64,000 nt of DNA, from NCBI RefSeq assembly GCF_001417735.1, contig NZ_BBUZ01000042.1, positions 36,119 through 100,118 of the forward strand. Direction: 5' to 3'. The notes under the pieces were generated by a model. The model was not told where the DNA came from, did not search any database, and saw only the letters and a program-made list of their open reading frames with translations. Positions 1-9,191 of the stretch are shown one piece after another. The translations under genes were made by a program, and so were the position numbers. The first letter of the stretch is position 1, and each line of letters opens with the position of its first letter. This DNA comes from Streptomyces sp. NBRC 110028 (GTDB lineage: Bacteria; Actinomycetota; Actinomycetes; Streptomycetales; Streptomycetaceae).

Positions 1-2
1 AC

Positions 3-734
3 GGTGAGCGACTGATCACTGCCCTGGACATGCGCCGCGCGTGCTTCACAGCGGTGGGCTCAATCGATGCCCACTCGGCGATGTCCGCACTGACCGATTT
101 CACCACTGCCCTCACCAAGACCGACACCGATATGACAGCGCAGTGCAGCACACCGGAGTCTTTGCGTGCATCCGGACGGTGGCAGCGGATCAACGTTGGA
201 GGGGGCGAAAGCACATGTGTCAGAGCGGCTTGGGCGGTTCCTGGTCGCTCCGCCGCTGAGCACGCGGCCCTCTACGCAGCCCATCTGGTTCTCGGCGGCG
301 GATACGGTGCGCGCCTCATGCAACGCTTCCGGGAATCCCTCCGCTGGAGCTACTCGCCCTGGAGCAACTTTCACCACTATGCCGCATACTCCTTACTCGA
401 AGTGAACATCGACGTTCCTACGCGCCACCGCCAGGCCGCCGAGCAGATCCTCATGGAGGAGGTCGAACGGCTGCGAACCGAACGAGTACCGGATGCCGAA
501 CTGCGTCGCGTGGTGGCCCATGCCTGCGGCACACTAGCTGCGTCCCTCGCTTCGCAAAGTGGTTTAGCTGCCATGCTCACTCACGTCCAGTCGCTCGGCC
601 TGCCGTACGACTGGCTGTGGAACTGGCCCGGCAACCTGCGTGCCGTCACCCCTGCCCAAGTCCTACAGGTGGCGCAAGATTGGCTGCATCCCGACAGGGC
701 AGCCGGAGCGACGGTGGGACCGGTCACATCGTGA
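3..734 (+). CDS. M16-type peptidase-like protein, C-terminal part (5' end outside window)
   Basis: The frame is open from the window edge, so this is the 3' end of a longer gene; the ATG at 30 is probably internal. About 240 residues are visible. They fit the C-terminal, non-catalytic domain of M16 (insulinase/pitrilysin-like) proteins: a GGGYGARLMQRFRE segment followed by WSYSPWS, then a helical region ending near AQDWLHPDR. This matches the family pattern of 'LLGG..sSrL...lRe..gl.Y'. The zinc motif HxxEH belongs to the N-terminal half and cannot be checked here. In actinobacteria such proteins often occur in pairs or with RiPP loci, but no partner is visible. Family assignment is fairly secure; activity is unknown. 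Confidence 0.6.
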   Translation, partial: GERLITALDMRRACFTAVGSIDAHSAMSALTDFTTALTKTDTDMTAQCSTPESLRASGRWQRINVGGGESTCVRAAWAVPGRSAAEHAALYAAHLVLGGGYGARLMQRFRESLRWSYSPWSNFHHYAAYSLLEVNIDVPTRHRQAAEQILMEEVERLRTERVPDAELRRVVAHACGTLAASLASQSGLAAMLTHVQSLGLPYDWLWNWPGNLRAVTPAQVLQVAQDWLHPDRAAGATVGPVTS

Positions 735-1444
735 TGGTTGTGCCACTGACTTCCGAGTTTGGTGAATGCTGCCCTCGTGGTAACCCAGTGGCGCGGCATC
801 GCCCTCTCCGAGGAACCGTACCCACCGCGGTTTCCATCGATCTGCCCCTCACAGAGCCAGCACCGTGGGACTCCGCAAGATGATCGGCTAACTCCGATGC
901 CAGGGCGCAGGCAGGATCCGCCCGGCCCTGGCATCGTTCACAGAGATCGGGCGGCGCTCCACTCGTGAGCTTGGTCGCCGCGCCACTCCCCCACCGCGGA
1001 TCGTCCAGGATGCCCTCGGGTCGGCGACGCCCGCACTTTCGAGAGCTGCGGCATGGCTCTGCCCCCGGCGTCGGACTGCCCTAGCTGGGTTTGCAGCGCG
1101 ACGCCGGTGTCGAGCTCCTCCTGTGCTGCGTCCGCGCGGGCACTCGGCAACCGCCACCGACGGCGCGTCACCCTGCGAGGTGGCGCGTCACCATGGTGAG
1201 CGGTGTGCCGGTAGTGGGCCCTGGCTACCGGGGCAGCAATGTGCTGTAAGTGGTGTCCACTGAGCTGATGCTGGTTCCAAGGGTTGGTCGTCGATGAAGC
1301 GGCCGCGGTCGTGGCGGTGTCGGAGCGGTTGCCCGCCTGCGTAGCCGGGTGTCTCAGCAGCCGTGTGAAGTGGAGCGGCCGACGCGCCGCTTTGTGGCTT
1401 GCCGGGAGTGTTTTCCGGCACGTTCGGTTCGCCTGACGTGGTCC
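735..1444. other. gene-poor gap
   Basis: About 700 bp without a convincing gene. A 77-codon frame on the minus strand (1171-938) has some coding-like composition (AAQEELDTGVALQTQLGQ) and may be the remnant of a longer gene, but it has no clear ribosome-binding site and no family I recognise. No promoter or terminator stood out. Confidence 0.4.
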
Positions 1445-3751
1445 CTAACTCAAGGCAAGTTGTCCAACGGTTTGGATGGCGCGAGAGCGGGGGGTGGCTG
1501 TGGTGTGGTGGCGGATGCGGTGTTCGAGTGCGGTGAATCGGCGGCGTGTGTGGGTGTTGGCGAGGGCCTGGTGGACGGCGGAGGGCTGGCCGATGAGCAT
1601 GACGCCTTGGCGTGCTCGGGTGACGGCGGTGTAGAGCAGGTTGCGTTGGAGGAGTTGGCCGGCGGAGGTGGTCATGGGGATGATGACGTAGGGGTATTCG
1701 CTGCCTTGGGATCGGTGGACGGTCAGGGCGTAGGCGTGGAGGAGTTCGTCGAGGTCGGTGAACAGGTAGGGGACGGGTTCGCCGTCGGTGAGGGTGACGG
1801 TGAGTTGGTGGGCGTCGGTGTCGATGGCGGTGATGGTGCCGGTGGAGCCGTTGAAGACGCCGTTGGTTCCGCGGTGGGGCTGGTTGCGGATCTGCAGGAC
1901 GCGGTCGCCGAGGCGGAAGATGTGTCCTTCGTGGTGGTGCTGGGGTTTGTCGGGTGCGGGTGGGTTGAGGCGGGCCTGCAGGCGGGCGTTGAGGGCGAGG
2001 GTGCCGGTGGCGTGGCGCCGGGCTGGGCACAGGACTTGGATGTCCTCGGGTGCGGTGTTGAAGTGGTGCGGGATGTGGGTGGCGACGAGTTCTGTGACGT
2101 GTTCGGCGATGGTCTCGGGGTTTTCGAGGGGTCGGCAGCCGAAGACGCGGTCGGCGGGCTGGGGTGGCAGGCCGCGCAGGATGCGGTGGGCGTTGTCGAT
2201 GATGGCTGCGCTGCCATCGTCTTGGCGGAAGATGTGGGTGAGCTGGGTGCGGGGAATGTCGGGTACGGCGAGGAGGTCGCGCAGGACGCGGCCGGGGCCG
2301 ACGCTGGGGAGTTGGTCGGTGTCGCCGACCAGGAGCAGGTGGCAGCCGGTGCGGATGGCCGCGGTGAGTCGGGCGGCCAGTTGGATGTCGAGCATGGAGG
2401 CTTCGTCGATGACGATGAGGTCTGCCGCTTCCAGTCTCGTCTGTGCGTTGGGCTGATCGGAGGGGTTGGGTGGGAGGTGGATCAGGCGGTGAACGGTCAT
2501 GGCCGGATGTCCGGTGGCCTCCTCCATACGCTTGGCAGCTTTGCCGGTGGGGGCGGCCAGCGCGATGGTGATGCCCGCTTGCTCGGTGAGAGCGACGAGA
2601 GTGCGAAGGGTGTGGGTCTTACCGCAGCCAGGTCCCCCGGTCAGGACCGACACCGGTGTGGTGAGCGCGGTCAGGACAGACTTCTGCTGCTCCTCGGTCA
2701 GCCCCGTGAGGGCGGTTAGGGCTAAAAGGCTGGACCAGTCGGCGCGGTCGGCCAGGGTGGGCGGGGCGTGGTGCAGGCGGAGGATGTCTTCGGCCAGTCC
2801 GGTCTCGGCGCGGTACATGGAGGTGAGGCTGACGGCGGTGACGGCGTGGTAGACGTCGGCGTCTTCGAGGACGGGTGTCGGCAGGGCTTCGATGACGGTC
2901 TCGCCGTCGGCGCGGAGGGCGTCCAGGGCCTGGCGCAGGATCGGGTCTTCGAGGATGTCGGCGGTGGCAGGGTCGTTGTCGGTGAGGAGGTGGCGGGTGC
3001 GGGCGAGGAGGGTGCGTTCGGGGAGGTGGCAGTCGCCTCGGGCGCGGGCCTGGGTGAGGGTGTGGAGGAGGGCTGCTTGGAGGCGTTGGTCGCTGTGTTT
3101 GGGGATGCCGACGGCGAGGGCGATGCGGTCGGCGGTTTCGAAGCCGATGCCGTGGATGTCGCGGCACAGCTGGTAGGGGGTTTGGCGGACGACCTCCATG
3201 GGGTTTTGGTCGTCGTCGGTGTAGGTCTGGTGGATCTTCACGGCCAGGTGGGCGGAGATGCCCAGGCCCTGGAGGAAGACCATGATTTCGGCGATGGCCT
3301 TCTGGGTGTGCCAGGCCTGGGTGATGCGGTTCAGGCGGGTGGGGCCGATGCCGTGGACTTCCAGGAGGCGGTGGGGTTCGGTGTCGATGATGTGGAGGGT
3401 CTGGTCGCCGAACTGGTCGACGATCGCGGTGGCGAGTGTTTCGCCGATGCCGTGGATCAGTCCGGAGGCGAGGTAGAGGCGGGTTGCGCGCCGGGTGGCG
3501 GGCAGAGTTCGCTCGCACATCTCGGTCTTGAACTGGCGCCCGTAGCGGGGGTGGTGGATCCAGGTGCCGGTCAGGCACAGGCTCTCCCCCGGTTGCGTGC
3601 CGAACAGTGCCTTGCCGACCGCGGTGATGGTCTGGGGCCTGGGGGTGTCGTCGGCGCTGGTCAGGCGGAGCACGGTGTGGTGGTCGTAGGTGACGTGGAC
3701 GAGGTGGTCGACGACTCCGTCGATGCGGTCGCGAGGTGGCAGCGGGGTCAC
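1445..3751 (-). CDS. RecD2-like SF1B DNA helicase
   Basis: ATP-dependent 5'-3' helicase of the RecD2/TraA type, about 768 residues, a usual length for the family. In order: an N-terminal OB-like region, helix-hairpin-helix repeats (GLIHGIGETLA, EVHGIGPTRL, DIHGIGFETADR), Walker A GGPGCGKTHT, Walker B VIDEASMLD, motif III GDTDQLPSVGPG, the SH3-like insertion (GDRVLQIRNQPHRGTNGVFNG without its last residue) and motif VI YTAVTRARQGVMLIG. All helicase motifs appear intact. The frame is open upstream to a TTG at 3826, but that codon lies inside the inverted repeat of the neighbouring IS. The GTG at 3751, preceded by a weak GAGAAG, is the better start. RecD2 proteins act without RecBC in DNA repair; mobile elements often carry relatives. 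Confidence 0.85.
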   Translation of the reverse strand: MTPLPPRDRIDGVVDHLVHVTYDHHTVLRLTSADDTPRPQTITAVGKALFGTQPGESLCLTGTWIHHPRYGRQFKTEMCERTLPATRRATRLYLASGLIHGIGETLATAIVDQFGDQTLHIIDTEPHRLLEVHGIGPTRLNRITQAWHTQKAIAEIMVFLQGLGISAHLAVKIHQTYTDDDQNPMEVVRQTPYQLCRDIHGIGFETADRIALAVGIPKHSDQRLQAALLHTLTQARARGDCHLPERTLLARTRHLLTDNDPATADILEDPILRQALDALRADGETVIEALPTPVLEDADVYHAVTAVSLTSMYRAETGLAEDILRLHHAPPTLADRADWSSLLALTALTGLTEEQQKSVLTALTTPVSVLTGGPGCGKTHTLRTLVALTEQAGITIALAAPTGKAAKRMEEATGHPAMTVHRLIHLPPNPSDQPNAQTRLEAADLIVIDEASMLDIQLAARLTAAIRTGCHLLLVGDTDQLPSVGPGRVLRDLLAVPDIPRTQLTHIFRQDDGSAAIIDNAHRILRGLPPQPADRVFGCRPLENPETIAEHVTELVATHIPHHFNTAPEDIQVLCPARRHATGTLALNARLQARLNPPAPDKPQHHHEGHIFRLGDRVLQIRNQPHRGTNGVFNGSTGTITAIDTDAHQLTVTLTDGEPVPYLFTDLDELLHAYALTVHRSQGSEYPYVIIPMTTSAGQLLQRNLLYTAVTRARQGVMLIGQPSAVHQALANTHTRRRFTALEHRIRHHTTATPRSRAIQTVGQLALS

Positions 3752-3793
3752 GGGCGGTGTCTTCTCATAGTGTGAGCCGGGGTGAGGCGGGTG

Positions 3794-3881
3794 GTGTCGG
3801 CGTACACCTGAACGTGGCTCTGGCAAGATTTTCGTAGCCGGAGATCATCTCAGTGACACGGTCGGCCGGTCCGCACAGCGG
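3794..3881. repeat. left inverted repeat of ISL3 copy 1
   Basis: Reverse complement of 5488-5575 over 88 bp with a single A/G difference, at 3842. It covers the last codons and stop of the transposase gene and an in-frame TTG that artificially lengthens the helicase frame. Confidence 0.85.
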
Positions 3882-5440
3882 CGGCGGAGGTGGGCGATCA
3901 GAACGACGCGGTGGCGGAGGAGGGAGACGCCGGCGCGACCGGCCATCAGGCGTTTCTGCAGCTTGACATCGGTAATGCGGCCTTCGTTGACCCCGGAGTT
4001 GTAAGGGGTGGTGATCCCATGGGCGACGGCATGCCGATCTTCGCGCAGGGCTCCGGCGAGGCCGACGAGAGGAGCCAGTCCACTGTGTGCGAGGTCGTTC
4101 AGCCAGTCTGGCAAGGGTGTCGCGTCGCGGTTGTCGAGCATGGTGGCGAACCGGCGGACCAAGTCGTGGGTGAGCCTGAGTTCAGGGCACTGGTCGAGGA
4201 GGCGGGGCAGGCGCTCGTTGATGTGCGGGCTGCGGCGGCTCGGGTGGGCGGTGATCCAGCGGGCGGCTTCGCGTGGTGAGGGCGGTCGCTCGCGTGGCTC
4301 GTCCAGGGGCAGGCCCCGTCGCAGGGGTGCGACGGCCATTTTCACGCGCTGGTAGTGGCCGAGGTAGCCCTTGGTCTGGAGTTCCTCGTGCAGGATCTTC
4401 GCGCTGTGCTGTCCCTCGTACCAGCGTTGTCGCAGGTAGTCGAGGTAGGGGTCCAGGGTGGAGGGCTTGCGGGGTGGGCGGCGCATCACTTCCTGCCAGG
4501 TGCGGGCTCGGGCGTACTTGCTTACGGTGCGGCGGTCCAGGCCGAGTTCCCGAGCCACGGAGCTGTGGCTCCGGCCGGTCTGGGTCAGAGCGTGCACGGC
4601 TTCGAACAGCCTTCGGGCATGCCGCCCGGCCCGGGTGTCCGCGGCGGTGTTCTCGCTCGTCTCCTCGACCGGTGCGGCATCGGTCTCGCTGACCGGGGGC
4701 AGTGCTGCGGGCAGGCATCCGCGGTGGGCGGAGGCGATGTCCTGGACACGGCGGGAGAGCCCCTGCCAGAGGTGGAAGCGGTCGCTGACCTGCACGGCAT
4801 CGGGGGCTCCGGCGAAGATGCCCTGCCGGAAGGTGAGGGAGCCGTCGCGGCAGGCGACCTCGACACCGGGGTGCTCGCGAAGCCAGCGGCTGAGCTGTTC
4901 CGCGTCGCGTCCCTCCCAGAGTGTGAGCGGGAGCCGGGTGGTGGCGTCGACCAGGAGAGTGCCGTAGGTGTCGCCGTAGAGCGCGAAATCGTCCACCCCC
5001 AGCACTCGAGGTGTCTCCAGTGGCGGAAGAGGCACCCGCATCAGCTGGGACAGGACGGTGCACCGCGAGAGGGTGACGTTCAAAATTCGCAGCATCCGGG
5101 AACCGCCTCGGCCTGCCAGCACCACACCGACGGCCTCTACCAGGCGCTGCAACTGTGGTGTGCGCCGCTGATAGCGCACGGTCAGCCCCGCCACTTGCTC
5201 GGCGAAGGTCACCTTCGGGCAGGCCGGGTTTTCGCAGTACAGGCGGCGTACGGACAAGTCGATGCGCAGAGGCCGGCCCGCGAGAGTAACGTCGGCGAGG
5301 CGACGTACATAGCGGCTATGGCACCACGCGCTGAACTGGCCGCATCCCGTGCATCCCGCTGGAACACCGGATCTCGTGCGGGCGCGGACCGTCACCACAA
5401 CATCAGAGACATCGGCCGAGACCACCAGCACATTGGCCAA
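3845..5440 (-). CDS. ISL3-family transposase (copy 1)
   Basis: DDE transposase of 531 residues from a TTG at 5440. The frame continues upstream without an ATG or GTG, so the true start could be slightly earlier. The N-terminal zinc-binding region (CTGCGQFSAWC...CENPAC) is followed by a helix-turn-helix, the ISL3 catalytic core beginning RVLGVDDFALYGDTYGTLLVD, CRDGSLTFRQGI, and the C-terminal NSGVNEGRITDVKLQKR block with the final Glu. It appears intact and potentially active. The stop lies inside the left inverted repeat. Confidence 0.9.
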   Translation of the reverse strand: MANVLVVSADVSDVVVTVRARTRSGVPAGCTGCGQFSAWCHSRYVRRLADVTLAGRPLRIDLSVRRLYCENPACPKVTFAEQVAGLTVRYQRRTPQLQRLVEAVGVVLAGRGGSRMLRILNVTLSRCTVLSQLMRVPLPPLETPRVLGVDDFALYGDTYGTLLVDATTRLPLTLWEGRDAEQLSRWLREHPGVEVACRDGSLTFRQGIFAGAPDAVQVSDRFHLWQGLSRRVQDIASAHRGCLPAALPPVSETDAAPVEETSENTAADTRAGRHARRLFEAVHALTQTGRSHSSVARELGLDRRTVSKYARARTWQEVMRRPPRKPSTLDPYLDYLRQRWYEGQHSAKILHEELQTKGYLGHYQRVKMAVAPLRRGLPLDEPRERPPSPREAARWITAHPSRRSPHINERLPRLLDQCPELRLTHDLVRRFATMLDNRDATPLPDWLNDLAHSGLAPLVGLAGALREDRHAVAHGITTPYNSGVNEGRITDVKLQKRLMAGRAGVSLLRHRVVLIAHLRRRCADRPTVSLR

Positions 5441-5487
5441 CTGTGGTAGTAGCTTTGCCAGTTCAATAGTGCACTGCCACAGGCTGC

Positions 5488-5575
5488 CCGCTGTGCGGAC
5501 CGGCCGACCGTGTCACTGAGATGATCCCCGGCTACGAAAATCTTGCCAGAGCCACGTTCAGGTGTACGCCGACAC
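5488..5575. repeat. right inverted repeat of ISL3 copy 1
   Basis: Mate of 3794-3881. Reading outward it runs into the last codons of a disrupted transposase gene. Confidence 0.85.
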
Positions 5576-5684
5576 GGACACCGCCGTCGACTGGATCGTC
5601 GCGAGCGTCGAGCTGTTCATCGAGCGCCTCAGCGGCCGCCCCTTCATCTCCTCCACCAGCACACCTCCCGGAGCCGCCACGTGA
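5559..5684 (+). pseudogene. 3' tail of a Mu/integrase-type transposase
   Basis: About 40 codons (TDTAVDWIVASVELFIERLSG...) ending in TGA at 5682-5684, which overlaps the GTG of the next gene by four bases. The tight coupling to an AAA+ ATPase is typical of transposase/helper pairs. The rest of the gene has been removed or displaced by ISL3 copy 1. The family is inferred from context; the fragment alone is too short to be sure. Confidence 0.45.
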
Positions 5685-6490
5685 TCGAGAAACTGCAGGC
5701 CCACTACGGTTTCGAGCGGATGCCGTTCGGCCGTAACCTCAGCCCCGGCATGCTCCACCGGCACCAGGCCCACAACGAGGCCGTCGCCCGGATCTCCTGA
5801 TGCATCTCCGAACGGTCGATCGGCGTGGTCACCGGCGAAGTCGGCGCCGGCAAGACGGTCTCCGTCCGCACCTGCCTCGACGCCCTCGACCCGTCGAAGT
5901 ACACCGTCATCTATCTGCCGAACCCGGTGATCGGCGTCCGCGGCATCCACGAAGAGATCGTCAACTCCTTCGGGTAGACGCCCTCCCACCTGGGCTCCCG
6001 CCTCGCCGTCCAGACCTCCAAGGCCCTGATGTCCGAACGCGAGGAACGCGGACGCACCCCCGTCCTCGTCCTGGACGAGGCCCACCTGCTGTCCTACGAG
6101 CAGCTGGAGGCCGTCCGGATGATGACGAACCAGGGCATGGACCAGGACTCTCCGCTGTCCTGCCTGCTGGTCGGGCAGCCTACCCTGCGGCGGACCATGA
6201 AGCTGGCCGTCCTGGCGGCCCTCGAACAGCGGACCGCCCTGCGTTACACCATGCCGGGCATGTCCTCCACCGAGACCACCAGCTACATCGCCCACCACCT
6301 CAAGCTCGTCGGCCGGCCCGACCAGCTGTTCACCGAGGACGCACTCTCGCTGATCCACACGACCTCGCGCGGCTACCCGCGGGCGGTCAACAACCTCGCC
6401 CTGCAATCCCTGGTCGCCGCCTTCGCTACCGGCAAGAACCTCGTCGACGACGCCTCCGCTCGCGCAGCCGTCAGCGAGGTGGTCGACTGA
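5681..6490 (+). pseudogene. ExeA/TniB-like AAA+ ATPase, two in-frame stops
   Basis: GTG start at 5681 with GGAG about 9 bp upstream. Translation gives an N-terminal HYGFERMPFGRNLSPGML block, Walker A GEVGAGKT, Walker B VLVLDEAHLL and GYPRAVNNLALQSL, the standard plan of transposition helper ATPases of about 270 residues. TGA at 5798 and TAG at 5976 interrupt the frame; the first replaces what is probably a Trp codon. The reading frame and motifs are otherwise preserved, so decay is recent. It would have served the transposase whose tail precedes it. Confidence 0.75.
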
Positions 6491-6494
6491 AAAC

Positions 6495-6980
6495 TCAGTC
6501 GGGGATGCTGCGCAGCAACTGGGTGAGTGTCCTGCCGGGGATCGATCCCGAGGGAACAACGCCAACAGGCATTGCACCCATGGCCTCATAGAAGGGCTCA
6601 GCGTTCGGGTCCGCGTCGATGGTGAACTGGGTGAACCCCAGGTTCCGAGCAGTCGCAACAGCGTGCTGGAACAGCAGACGGCCGACGCCCTTCCCGATGA
6701 CACCGGGATCGACGAACATCATGCCCAGCACGCCCTGCGGCGGATCGCCCTCCAAGGTCGTGAAGCCCACAATGCCGCCGTCCTGTTCTGCCACAGTGGC
6801 TCGGCGGACGGAGAGCTCACCTTCTCTGAGCGTGAGTTCTTCACGACACGACTCAAGAAACTGAGCGTCATACCCCCAATACGCTTTCGAACGAAGCGCC
6901 AGGTCAGTCAAAACGCTCGCTTCGTCCAGCCGCGCAGGCCGGATCGAAATCCCCACCGAACACCCCCACAGGCTCGCCAT
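6495..6980 (-). CDS. GNAT-family N-acetyltransferase
   Basis: About 161 residues. The acetyl-CoA-binding motif A is present as FVDPGVIGKGVGRLLFQHA, followed by the motif B region NAEPFYEAMGAMPVG. The ATG at 6980 has GAGG about 8 bp upstream; a GTG eight codons later is an alternative. The substrate cannot be predicted. The gene lies between two transposon relics, facing them, and may be a passenger. Confidence 0.8.
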   Translation of the reverse strand: MASLWGCSVGISIRPARLDEASVLTDLALRSKAYWGYDAQFLESCREELTLREGELSVRRATVAEQDGGIVGFTTLEGDPPQGVLGMMFVDPGVIGKGVGRLLFQHAVATARNLGFTQFTIDADPNAEPFYEAMGAMPVGVVPSGSIPGRTLTQLLRSIPD

Positions 6981-7140
6981 CGTCGAACCTCAATGATCCA
7001 CATGAGCGGTGGCGAACGACAGGCCGCCCAAGGCATGACCTTGCAGATCTCAAATACTCACTGACCAACCGGCACCTTACCGACGACAGCGACACCTTGC
7101 CGACGATCGCCCCGCCTGGAACCCCGCCGGCGGGGCGTCG

Positions 7141-7671
7141 TTGTCACAGAACATCGGCACCGTGAACGCCGCCGTCATCGGCATTTTGAGTGTCGGGCAA
7201 CACACCGGCCAACCCGGCGGCAAGTGGGAGGTCCACCTCAACCCACACGACGTGCGACAGATCTACATCCGCCTGCCCGACGGGCACCTGCACGAGGTCC
7301 CGTGGATCCACCGCGACCACGTCCACGCCCCCATGGGCGAGACCATCTGGCGTCACATCCGCGCCACCCTGAACCGGCGCGGCGACCGCGAGGCACACGA
7401 GGCCGCCCTCGCGGAGGCCGCCGACCATGTCCTGCGCCGCGCCCGCCCCCTGCCCGGCCACGGCACACCCGCCCCAGCGGCGGCGGGAGCGGCGAGCCCG
7501 CAGACGGCGGATGACGGCGCGGAGGCCGAGGACAGTCCCGACGCCGTCGACGCCCACGCCCCTGACGCTGACGCTGACGCTGACGGCAATCTTGCCGACA
7601 GCGATGAACTCTCCCCGCCCGCAGGCCGATACGCGCTGTACAACGCCTTCGAGGAGGCCGAACACTGGTGA
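7141..7671 (+). pseudogene. TnsB/TniA-like transposase, C-terminal fragment
   Basis: The frame contains the C-terminal beta-barrel segment of Mu/TnsB/TniA transposases (VHLNPHDVRQIYIRLPDG, then HEVPWIHRD), followed by an acidic, low-complexity tail rich in DAD repeats. The catalytic DDE domain and DNA-binding domains are missing. The frame stays open upstream to about 7050, with a weak TTG at 7141, so this is the 3' remnant of a gene of normally 600-700 codons. Its stop overlaps the start of the next gene, as in tniA-tniB operons. Confidence 0.6.
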
Positions 7672-9191
7672 GAAGCCCCGACACCACGCCCCCCGCCGAG
7701 GAGACATCCGCAGGGACAGTCACCACCTTCGACGCCTTCGCCCGGTTCGCCGCCACCGCCCCGCCCACACCACCGAAGCCGGGCCAAGCACCCCGCTCGC
7801 CGGAAGAACGCCTGGCCTACCACTCCCAGTTCGTCACCGTGCGCACCCCGGCCATCGAAACCCTCTCACGCAGTGTGCGCACCCTGATGATCCTCGGCCG
7901 CCACCAGAGCGTCACCGCACGCCCGTCCCTGATCGTTACCGGGCCGGCCACGACCGGCAAGACGACCGCGCTGCTCGAAGTGGGCCGAACCTGCCACCTG
8001 GCCCACACCCGCCGCGCCGCGCCCGGCGACGACAGCGTGCCCGTCGCCTACGTGCTGGTGCCGCCCGGCGCCACCGCCAAGACCCTGACCGGGGAGTTCG
8101 CCCGCTACCTCGGCATCCCCGTCACCACCCGCATGACCACCACGCAGATCACCACCGCCGTCTGCCGCACCTACGCCGCGGCCGGCATCAAGCTCGTGCT
8201 GATCGACGAGATCCACCGGCTCAACCCGCGCACCTCCAGCGGCTCCGAGGCTGCCGACTGGCTCAAAGACCTCACCGAACGCGTGCGGGCCACGTTCGTC
8301 TACGCGGGCATCGACGTCACCGACAGCGCCGTATTCACCGGGGTCCGCGGCGCGCAGCTGGCCGGACGCGCCTCCCTGATCGACTGCGGGGCGCTGCCCG
8401 CCCGCGCCGGATCGCGCGAACCGTTCCGGGAACTGATCGCCTCCCTCGAGCAGGCCCTCGACCTTCACGCCCACCGCGCGGGCAGCCTGCCGAAGCTGGC
8501 CCCCTACCTGCACGAGCGGACCGCCGGACGGATCGGCAGCCTCTCCCGCCTGATCCGCCAAGCCGCCATCGAAGCCATCCTCGACAGCAGCGAACGCATC
8601 GCCAAGACACTCTTGGACGGCTTCGCGCTCGACCACATCGCCGAAGAGCACTACCGGCCCCGCAACCCCACCCGCCGCCGCACCCGCCGCCGCACCCGCC
8701 CCAGCAGCCGGTGGCCTCCCCGGCCCCAACCAGGCCCCCGGTGCGGGCCGCCGCCATATGGCCGTCCGTGCCCGGCCCGCTGCACGTACGGCCGCTGCCC
8801 GGCGAGGCCACCGCCTCCTACCTCACCCGCCTCGCCGCCACCTACCGCCTCAGCCCCGCCCAGCTCCTCGACGGACTCGCAACCACCGTCACCGGCACCG
8901 AGCACGCCCCGCCCGCCGCCGAGATCCACCTCAGCGCCGAAACCGCCCGCCGCCTGTCCGGCTTCACACGCATCCCCCTCACACACCTCACCCGCGCCCT
9001 ACCCCACCTGCGCCCGCCCGCACCCTCGTCGGCCAACACCGGTGCGCACGACACCGCCACCGCCCACTGGCATGTGGCCGAGCCCGCCCTGCAGCCGCTG
9101 CCGGCGTGCACCGCCTGCACCATCCGCCGCAGCCCGCACACGGCAGCCCCCGCGTGGATCCACCCGCCGCCACACCTGCCCCGGATCATGA
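7668..9191 (+). CDS. TniB/TnsC-like AAA+ transposition ATPase with out-of-frame extension
   Basis: Residues 1 to about 335 form a TniB/TnsC-type AAA+ protein: VTVRTPAIETL, Walker A GPATTGKTT, Walker B LVLIDEIHRL, sensor region FVYAGIDV and a C-terminal GRIGSLSRLIRQAAIEAI helix. Such ATPases choose the target and activate the transposase. It starts at GTG 7668, overlapping the upstream stop by four bases. The normal stop is missing: the frame runs about 170 codons further as a Pro/Arg/Ser-rich sequence that is simply the other frame of tniQ. The ATPase domain looks intact; the tail is probably artefactual or the result of a small indel near 8690. Confidence 0.75.
   Translation: MRSPDTTPPAEETSAGTVTTFDAFARFAATAPPTPPKPGQAPRSPEERLAYHSQFVTVRTPAIETLSRSVRTLMILGRHQSVTARPSLIVTGPATTGKTTALLEVGRTCHLAHTRRAAPGDDSVPVAYVLVPPGATAKTLTGEFARYLGIPVTTRMTTTQITTAVCRTYAAAGIKLVLIDEIHRLNPRTSSGSEAADWLKDLTERVRATFVYAGIDVTDSAVFTGVRGAQLAGRASLIDCGALPARAGSREPFRELIASLEQALDLHAHRAGSLPKLAPYLHERTAGRIGSLSRLIRQAAIEAILDSSERIAKTLLDGFALDHIAEEHYRPRNPTRRRTRRRTRPSSRWPPRPQPGPRCGPPPYGRPCPARCTYGRCPARPPPPTSPASPPPTASAPPSSSTDSQPPSPAPSTPRPPPRSTSAPKPPAACPASHASPSHTSPAPYPTCARPHPRRPTPVRTTPPPPTGMWPSPPCSRCRRAPPAPSAAARTRQPPRGSTRRHTCPGS

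Larger units (their letters stand above)
3794..5575. mobile_element. ISL3-family insertion sequence (copy 1), complete
   Basis: About 1.78 kb, bounded by 88-bp inverted repeats (3794-3881 and 5488-5575) with one mismatch, enclosing one transposase on the minus strand. No 8-bp target duplication is evident at the outermost matching bases. The right repeat lies inside the 3' coding end of an older transposase gene. The left repeat ends 42 bp before the helicase start, so the element could influence its expression. Confidence 0.8.

Noticed and set aside
1349..2719. Long open frame of 456 codons on the plus strand
   Set aside because: It is the complement of the RecD2-like helicase; composition is Gly/Val/Asp-rich as expected for an antisense frame, and the helicase frame has all family motifs.
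7072..7107. Two copies of CACCTT(A/G)CCGACGA about 20 bp apart, considered as the other transposon end
   Set aside because: Only two short copies, unlike those after tniQ, and they merge with the open frame of the transposase tail.
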